From assembly GCA_025356715.1 (NCBI GenBank), contig JANXRU010000403.1, forward strand, positions 1 through 17,702: a stretch of 17,702 nt of DNA, given 5' to 3'. Below are positions 13,607-17,702 of this stretch, in pieces; within the stretch, counting starts at the first letter, position 1; the number at the start of each line of letters is the position of its first letter. A program made the translations under genes and the position numbers. The DNA is from Bacteroidota bacterium. Its GTDB lineage: Bacteria > Bacteroidota > Bacteroidia > B-17B0 > B-17BO. Below the pieces are notes generated by a model that did not search any database, had not been told where the DNA came from, and worked only from the letters and a program-made list of their open reading frames with translations.

Positions 13607-14731
13607 ATGAAAGTTTACCTTGATAACGCTGCCACTACAAAGCTTGATGAAAAAGTATTAGATGTGATGTTGCCATATATGAGAGAAGAATATGGAAATC
13701 CATCTTCAATTCATTCATTTGGACGAAAAACTAGATCTGCAATTGAAGTTGCTCGTAAAACAGTTTCAAAATTATTAAATACTAGCCCAACTGAAATATT
13801 TTTTACTTCTGGCGGAACAGAGGCTGATAATATGGCTATTAACCAAAGTATTCATTGTTTGGGTATTAAGCATGCTATTACTAGTAAAATTGAACATCAT
13901 GCGGTAGAAACCACCCTGCAAGTTTTAGAAAAAGAAGGAAAAATAAAATTAAGTTGGGTAAACGTTGACGGTAAAGGTAATGTTGATTTAAACCACTTAG
14001 AAGAGCTTTTAAAAACGAACGAAAGATCGTTTGTCTCTTTGATGCATGCTAATAATGAAATAGGTACACTACTGCCATTAGAACAAGTTGGAGAGATTTG
14101 CGCGAAATATGATGCGATATTTCATAGCGATACCGTACAAACTATGGGGCATTATCCAATGGATTTACAAAAAATAAAGGTTCATTTTATTACTTGTGCC
14201 GCACATAAATTTCATGGTCCAAAAGGTGTTGGCTTTTTATATGTGAATCATAGTGTGAAAATTCAACCTATGATTTATGGTGGTGCCCAAGAGCGTAATA
14301 TGCGCGGAGGAACGGAAAACACACAAGGAATTATTGGATTAGCTAAGGCATTAGAAATTTGTTACAGCGAAATGGAAGAACACATTTCTCACATCAAAGG
14401 TTTAAAAAACTACATGAAATCGCAATTAGAAAAAACGATTCCAGGCATTGAATTTAATGGAGAAACTGGTGATAATAGTTTATATACTGTTTTAAATTGT
14501 AGATTTCCTGCTCATCCTGATGCTGAAATGATGCTTTTTAATTTAGATATTAATGGCATAGCTGCTAGCGGAGGAAGTGCTTGTAGTAGCGGAAGCAATC
14601 AGGGATCTCATGTATTGCGAGGTATTGGAGTTGATACGTCAAGAGCATCCGTCCGTTTTTCGTTTTGTAAATACAATACTAAGGAGGAAATAGATTACAC
14701 TATTGAGAAATTAATAGGAATGTTTAAATAG
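13607..14731 (+). CDS. Cysteine desulfurase, NifS/IscS type
   Basis: A 374-residue class V PLP-dependent aminotransferase. Residues 3-12 (VYLDNAATTK) form the usual N-terminus; FFTSGGTEADN binds the cofactor phosphate; EHHAVE places His98/99 near the PLP ring; Lys201 in CAAHKFHGPKG is the Schiff-base lysine; Cys326 in SGGSACSSGSNQGSHVLRGIG is the sulfur-accepting cysteine on a group I type mobile loop. It removes sulfur from L-cysteine as a persulfide for Fe-S clusters or tRNA thiolation. It is shorter than E. coli IscS (404 residues) and has no isc or suf partners here, so the in vivo acceptor (IscS-like versus NifS-like role) cannot be decided. A weak -7-like TAATTTCG occurs at 13555-13562. 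Confidence 0.94.
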   Translation: MKVYLDNAATTKLDEKVLDVMLPYMREEYGNPSSIHSFGRKTRSAIEVARKTVSKLLNTSPTEIFFTSGGTEADNMAINQSIHCLGIKHAITSKIEHHAVETTLQVLEKEGKIKLSWVNVDGKGNVDLNHLEELLKTNERSFVSLMHANNEIGTLLPLEQVGEICAKYDAIFHSDTVQTMGHYPMDLQKIKVHFITCAAHKFHGPKGVGFLYVNHSVKIQPMIYGGAQERNMRGGTENTQGIIGLAKALEICYSEMEEHISHIKGLKNYMKSQLEKTIPGIEFNGETGDNSLYTVLNCRFPAHPDAEMMLFNLDINGIAASGGSACSSGSNQGSHVLRGIGVDTSRASVRFSFCKYNTKEEIDYTIEKLIGMFK

Positions 14732-14764
14732 ATCGAGTTTAGGGATTTTTTCTAAATTAAATAT

Positions 14765-14772
14765 TACATTTG
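14765..14772 (+). promoter_or_regulatory. -7 promoter box of the polysaccharide exporter cluster
   Basis: TACATTTG is an exact TAnnTTTG match 21 bp before the TTG start at 14794. The -33 element is not clear. It suggests the exporter genes have their own promoter separate from the desulfurase gene. Confidence 0.5.
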
Positions 14773-14793
14773 ACCTTACCTTAAACTGAACCC

Positions 14794-15627
14794 TTGAGTA
14801 AAGAAAAAATAGTAATAGATCCTAATTTAAGTTCTTTTTTTTCCATAAAGGAAATTCTTAACTATAAGAGTTTATTGACTAACCTAGCTAAAAGGGATTT
14901 TCTTATAAGATATAAGCAAGCTTTTGCAGGTATAATGTGGGCGTTAGTTAAACCATTAATTAGCATTTTAGTTTTTGGATATATTTCTAATAAAATCAAT
15001 AGCAGTGAGAGCGCCGCATTTAATTTTTTAAATGTTGCTTCAGCTATGTTATTATGGCAATTATTTTCTAATGTATTTAGTGATGTTAGTAATTCGATTG
15101 TAGGAAATGCAAATCTTTTTTCTAAAGTTTATTTCCCTAAAATAATAATTCCATTAAGCACAATTTTAGTTTGTTTAGTCGATTTTTTTATTTCACTAAT
15201 TATTCTTGTTGCTTTATTTATTATTTCAGGTCAACCTGTTCATTTAACCGTGTTATTAGCCCCCTTATTTATTTTACTTACACTATTAAATGGTTTTGGT
15301 ATTGGGTTGTATTTCGCCACAATAAATGTAAAATTTAGAGATGTAAAGTTTATTGTACCAGTTTTGCTTCAGTTTGGAATGTATGCAACTCCGGTCATTT
15401 TCTCCTCTAAATATTATTTAGATAGGATTCCAGAGTGGTTGCATTGGTTGTTTTGCTTAAATCCTATGGTTGGTGCAATAGAAGGATTTAAGTACTCTCT
15501 TTTTGGCGGCGAAGCGATTTATAATAATTATTATTTTATCATGTCAATAGGCGTATCATGTTTATTTTTAATAATAGGGTTAAAATATTTTTATAAGTTC
15601 GAGAGAAATTTTGTTGATTATATCTAG
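14794..15627 (+). CDS. ABC-2 type polysaccharide export permease (Wzm-like, TTG start)
   Basis: A 277-residue membrane protein with about six hydrophobic segments (roughly 45-67, 85-105, 115-150, 155-180, 190-205 and 250-270). The N-terminus carries the family signature LAKRDFLIRYKQAFAGIMWALVKPL compressed into about 31-55, as in Wzm/TagG/KpsM-type permeases. It would form the channel for an undecaprenyl-linked O-antigen or similar glycan across the inner membrane with the ATPase encoded next. The start is TTG 14794: an in-frame stop at 14782 lies just upstream and the first internal Met is about residue 48 within the first membrane segment. Its stop codon TAG overlaps the GTG start of the ATPase by one base, implying translational coupling. 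Confidence 0.9.
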   Translation: MSKEKIVIDPNLSSFFSIKEILNYKSLLTNLAKRDFLIRYKQAFAGIMWALVKPLISILVFGYISNKINSSESAAFNFLNVASAMLLWQLFSNVFSDVSNSIVGNANLFSKVYFPKIIIPLSTILVCLVDFFISLIILVALFIISGQPVHLTVLLAPLFILLTLLNGFGIGLYFATINVKFRDVKFIVPVLLQFGMYATPVIFSSKYYLDRIPEWLHWLFCLNPMVGAIEGFKYSLFGGEAIYNNYYFIMSIGVSCLFLIIGLKYFYKFERNFVDYI

Positions 15628-16877
15628 TGAAAAAAAATACTGTCATAAAAGTTGAAGGATTAAGTAAGCAATACAAGCTAAATAAAGGCTCTATTGCTAA
15701 AAATGACACTCTTTATGGAAGTTTATCAAATGGGCTAAAAAATATAAAAAGTATTATTAAGCAGAAGGAAGAAATTGATTTTTGGGCGCTTAAAGATGTT
15801 TCTTTTGAAATAGAGGAAGGTGACAGGGTAGGTATTGTTGGAAGAAATGGCGCTGGTAAATCAACGTTATTAAAAATTTTATCTAGAATTACTCCTCCAA
15901 CAAAAGGCCGCATTGAGTATTCAGGAAGAATGGCTGCCTTATTGGAAGTAGGAACGGGATTTCATGGTGATTTATCAGGGAGAGAAAATATTTATTTAAA
16001 TGGCTCAATCTTGGGAATGACTAAACAAGAAATTGATCGTAAATTTGATGAAATAGTTGATTTTTCTGAAATAGAGCAATTTTTGGATACCCCTGTAAAA
16101 CGATATAGTAGCGGTATGTACGTGCGTTTAGCATTTGCTGTTGCCGCACACTTAGAACCTGAAATACTAATTGTAGATGAGGTATTAGCTGTTGGTGATT
16201 CTGCTTTTCAAAAAAAATGTATTGGCAAAATGAAAGATGTTTCTAATTCTGGCCGCACCATTCTTTTTGTGAGCCATCAATTAGCTTCAGTACAAAGCTT
16301 ATGTAATAAAGTAATCGTTTTTAAAAATGGTAAAATTGATTTTCCTTTATCTGAAACAGCATTAAGTTTAAAACATTACATGCAAGATGTCGCACTATTG
16401 TCAAAGACGTCAATAGAAAGCCGACTTGACAGAGAAGGAGAAGGCTATTTTAGATTTAAAAATATAATTATTAAAAGTAATAAAAATCAAGTATTAAATG
16501 CTGTGCAAACTGGAGAGGATTTAATTATTGAAGTTGAGTTTGATTTAAAAAGCAAAACAATAAATAACATTTCTATTGCTATAACGGTATATAATGATGA
16601 GGGAAGTGAAATGTTTACTTTGGCAAATCACCAATCATCAGAACCTTTCGGGTCAGTAAGTGATAAAAGTATTATACAATGCTTTGTTAAAAAATTACCT
16701 TTAACAAAAGGGAATTATACTTTCAATTTAATTGCCTATAAGGATGGTATTATTCAAGATTATATTCAAGAAGCTTATACTTTGGAGGTAGAAGATGGTG
16801 ATTTTTATGGCACTGGAAAAATAAGTGTGTCAAATAGGCAATGCTTTTTAATTGATAATAAATGGCTAATTCAATAG
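15627..16877 (+). CDS. Polysaccharide ABC exporter ATPase with C-terminal glycan-recognition domain (Wzt-like, GTG start)
   Basis: A 416-residue protein. The nucleotide-binding domain (1 to about 250) has Walker A GRNGAGKST (72-80), the signature YSSGM (160-164), Walker B ILIVDEVLAVGD with catalytic Glu185, and switch His217 in LFVSHQ. The long N-terminal insertion before WALKDVSFE and the short signature loop are typical of the Wzt/TagH/KpsT export group. Residues about 265-416 form a separate beta-rich module matching Wzt C-terminal domains, which in O9a-type systems bind the capped non-reducing end of the glycan. That implies export of a finished, terminated polymer. The start is GTG at 15627, overlapping the permease stop by one base. 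The following gene overlaps its 3' end by 16 bp. Confidence 0.93.
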   Translation: MKKNTVIKVEGLSKQYKLNKGSIAKNDTLYGSLSNGLKNIKSIIKQKEEIDFWALKDVSFEIEEGDRVGIVGRNGAGKSTLLKILSRITPPTKGRIEYSGRMAALLEVGTGFHGDLSGRENIYLNGSILGMTKQEIDRKFDEIVDFSEIEQFLDTPVKRYSSGMYVRLAFAVAAHLEPEILIVDEVLAVGDSAFQKKCIGKMKDVSNSGRTILFVSHQLASVQSLCNKVIVFKNGKIDFPLSETALSLKHYMQDVALLSKTSIESRLDREGEGYFRFKNIIIKSNKNQVLNAVQTGEDLIIEVEFDLKSKTINNISIAITVYNDEGSEMFTLANHQSSEPFGSVSDKSIIQCFVKKLPLTKGNYTFNLIAYKDGIIQDYIQEAYTLEVEDGDFYGTGKISVSNRQCFLIDNKWLIQ

Positions 16878-17702
16878 TAAATAAGTCAATTTTTACTTTT
16901 TTTTCTATTGTAATGTGCACTATAGTGTTTTTTGCAATTCTAACTGGCGCTTATTATTTTTCCGACAAAGGTTTTGAAATGTCCGATGAAGGGTTTTATT
17001 TATATTTCACAGAATTTATAAAACCTAATGTATATGTTACGCAAAATTTTGGATTCCTTAATAAAATTGCCTGCCTCTGGCACCCAACTCTCATTAATTT
17101 ACGATTAGCCAAATTCATTTGTCAAACTATATCGGTTTTTATTTTTGTATTTAGTTTAATAAAATATTTAAATTCTAAAGGCATATTGATTACTTCTAAT
17201 TTTAAATTGTTAATCTATCTAACCGTAGTTATAAGTTCTTATGTAAATTATGATTATTTGCCAATGACAATGTCTTATAATACATGGTCTTTAATTTTAA
17301 GTCTTTTTGGATTTTCCATATTGCTAATTCAACTTAGTTCATCAGAAAAAAAACTCCAAATATTTATGGCAGTTGCGATGGGATTTATCATTTTCGGTTT
17401 GTTTTTAGTGAAAATTCCCAATGCATTTTTTTTAGTATTTATTTATTTATTGATAGCACTTTTATATAATAGAAAATTTATCATTATTAAAGTTTTTGCA
17501 TTTATTTTAGGAGTAATCATTTCCTTTTTAATTTTATTACATGATGTAAATCATCTTTTTCAAATTTTAAATAATTATAAAGTAGCTCTTTTTGAAATTA
17601 AACAATTAGATACTATTTCATATTCTAAGCAATTAATTGAGTTTTTAAAACAATGTAAAGAATTAGGTTATTTAAATTACCTATTAGCCATTTCTATTTT
17701 AA
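16862..17702 (+). CDS. Multi-pass membrane protein, possible GT-C glycosyltransferase (truncated by window edge)
   Basis: From ATG 16862 an open frame of 280 codons runs off the right edge. It begins MANSIVNKSIFTFFSIVMCT, with a first membrane helix at about 10-32, followed by a loop containing MSDEGFYLYFTEF at about 47-59. At least six more hydrophobic helices follow. An acidic DE pair in the first extracytoplasmic loop is the hallmark of GT-C enzymes that use polyprenyl-phosphate sugars (PMT/ArnT-like), and DEGFY resembles that motif. This identification is inference from topology and one motif; an O-antigen-related membrane protein of another type is possible. It overlaps the ATPase gene by 16 bp in a different frame, so it belongs to the exporter operon. 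Very A/T- and Phe/Ile-rich, as expected of a membrane protein in this genome. Confidence 0.75.
   Translation, partial: MANSIVNKSIFTFFSIVMCTIVFFAILTGAYYFSDKGFEMSDEGFYLYFTEFIKPNVYVTQNFGFLNKIACLWHPTLINLRLAKFICQTISVFIFVFSLIKYLNSKGILITSNFKLLIYLTVVISSYVNYDYLPMTMSYNTWSLILSLFGFSILLIQLSSSEKKLQIFMAVAMGFIIFGLFLVKIPNAFFLVFIYLLIALLYNRKFIIIKVFAFILGVIISFLILLHDVNHLFQILNNYKVALFEIKQLDTISYSKQLIEFLKQCKELGYLNYLLAISIL

Noticed and set aside
16919..16928. Palindrome CACTATAGTG within the last gene
   Set aside because: It is a 10-bp symmetric word inside coding sequence with no supporting context; it is likely chance in AT-rich DNA.
1..17702. CRISPR arrays, insertion sequences, phage modules or defence systems
   Set aside because: No regularly spaced repeats, transposases, integrases or known defence proteins were found; the XRE-S24 protein alone is not enough to call a prophage.

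Overview
The window reads as an AT-rich (about one third G+C by eye) chromosomal segment from a member of the Bacteroidota, probably a Flavobacteriia- or Sphingobacteriia-type organism. The clues are the TAnnTTTG -7 promoter boxes (with TTG about 18-21 bp upstream) in front of many genes, the general lack of strong Shine-Dalgarno sequences, the gene orders rimP-nusA-infB, acpP-fabF-rnc and rpsO-pnp, lipoproteins and OmpA-type envelope proteins of Bacteroidota style, and protein sequences typical of that phylum. Genus cannot be fixed from this window.

Layout. 1-2870 (minus): the transcription/translation operon rimP-nusA-infB, with infB cut by the left edge and a terminator-like hairpin in the short leader before rimP. 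2870-3310: a small one-TM protein of unknown function, with a 12-bp perfect inverted repeat just before its start. 3377-5735 (plus): acpP-fabF-rnc, the usual fatty-acid/RNase III cluster; rnc has a TTG start in the same frame as fabF. 5754-6065: promoter, tRNA-Gly(GCC), tRNA-Leu(UAA) and terminator. 6077-6248 (minus): a probable decayed gene whose two ends look like a signal peptide and the C-terminal tail of a SpoIIE/PP2C phosphatase. 6290-8986 (minus): rpsO-pnp with an intergenic hairpin and a pnp leader hairpin. 9031-9971 (plus): a LexA-like XRE/S24 self-cleaving repressor preceded by several palindromes, one lying exactly between its promoter elements. 10085-12344 (minus): rpsT and a TPR lipoprotein separated by a terminator. 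12385-14731 (plus): an OmpA-family envelope protein and a cysteine desulfurase. 14765-17702 (plus): a tightly overlapping polysaccharide-export cluster (ABC-2 permease, Wzt-type ATPase with sugar-binding domain, and a truncated multi-pass GT-C-like membrane protein).

Most of the window is core housekeeping. No CRISPR array, insertion sequence, phage module or recognisable defence system was seen. The points most worth a second look are regulatory: the rimP leader hairpin, the operator field of the S24 repressor, the palindromes before the small membrane protein and acpP, the pnp leader hairpin, the fabF/rnc same-frame junction, and the phosphatase gene relic. The exporter cluster at the right edge is the likely entry to a larger surface-polysaccharide locus outside the window.
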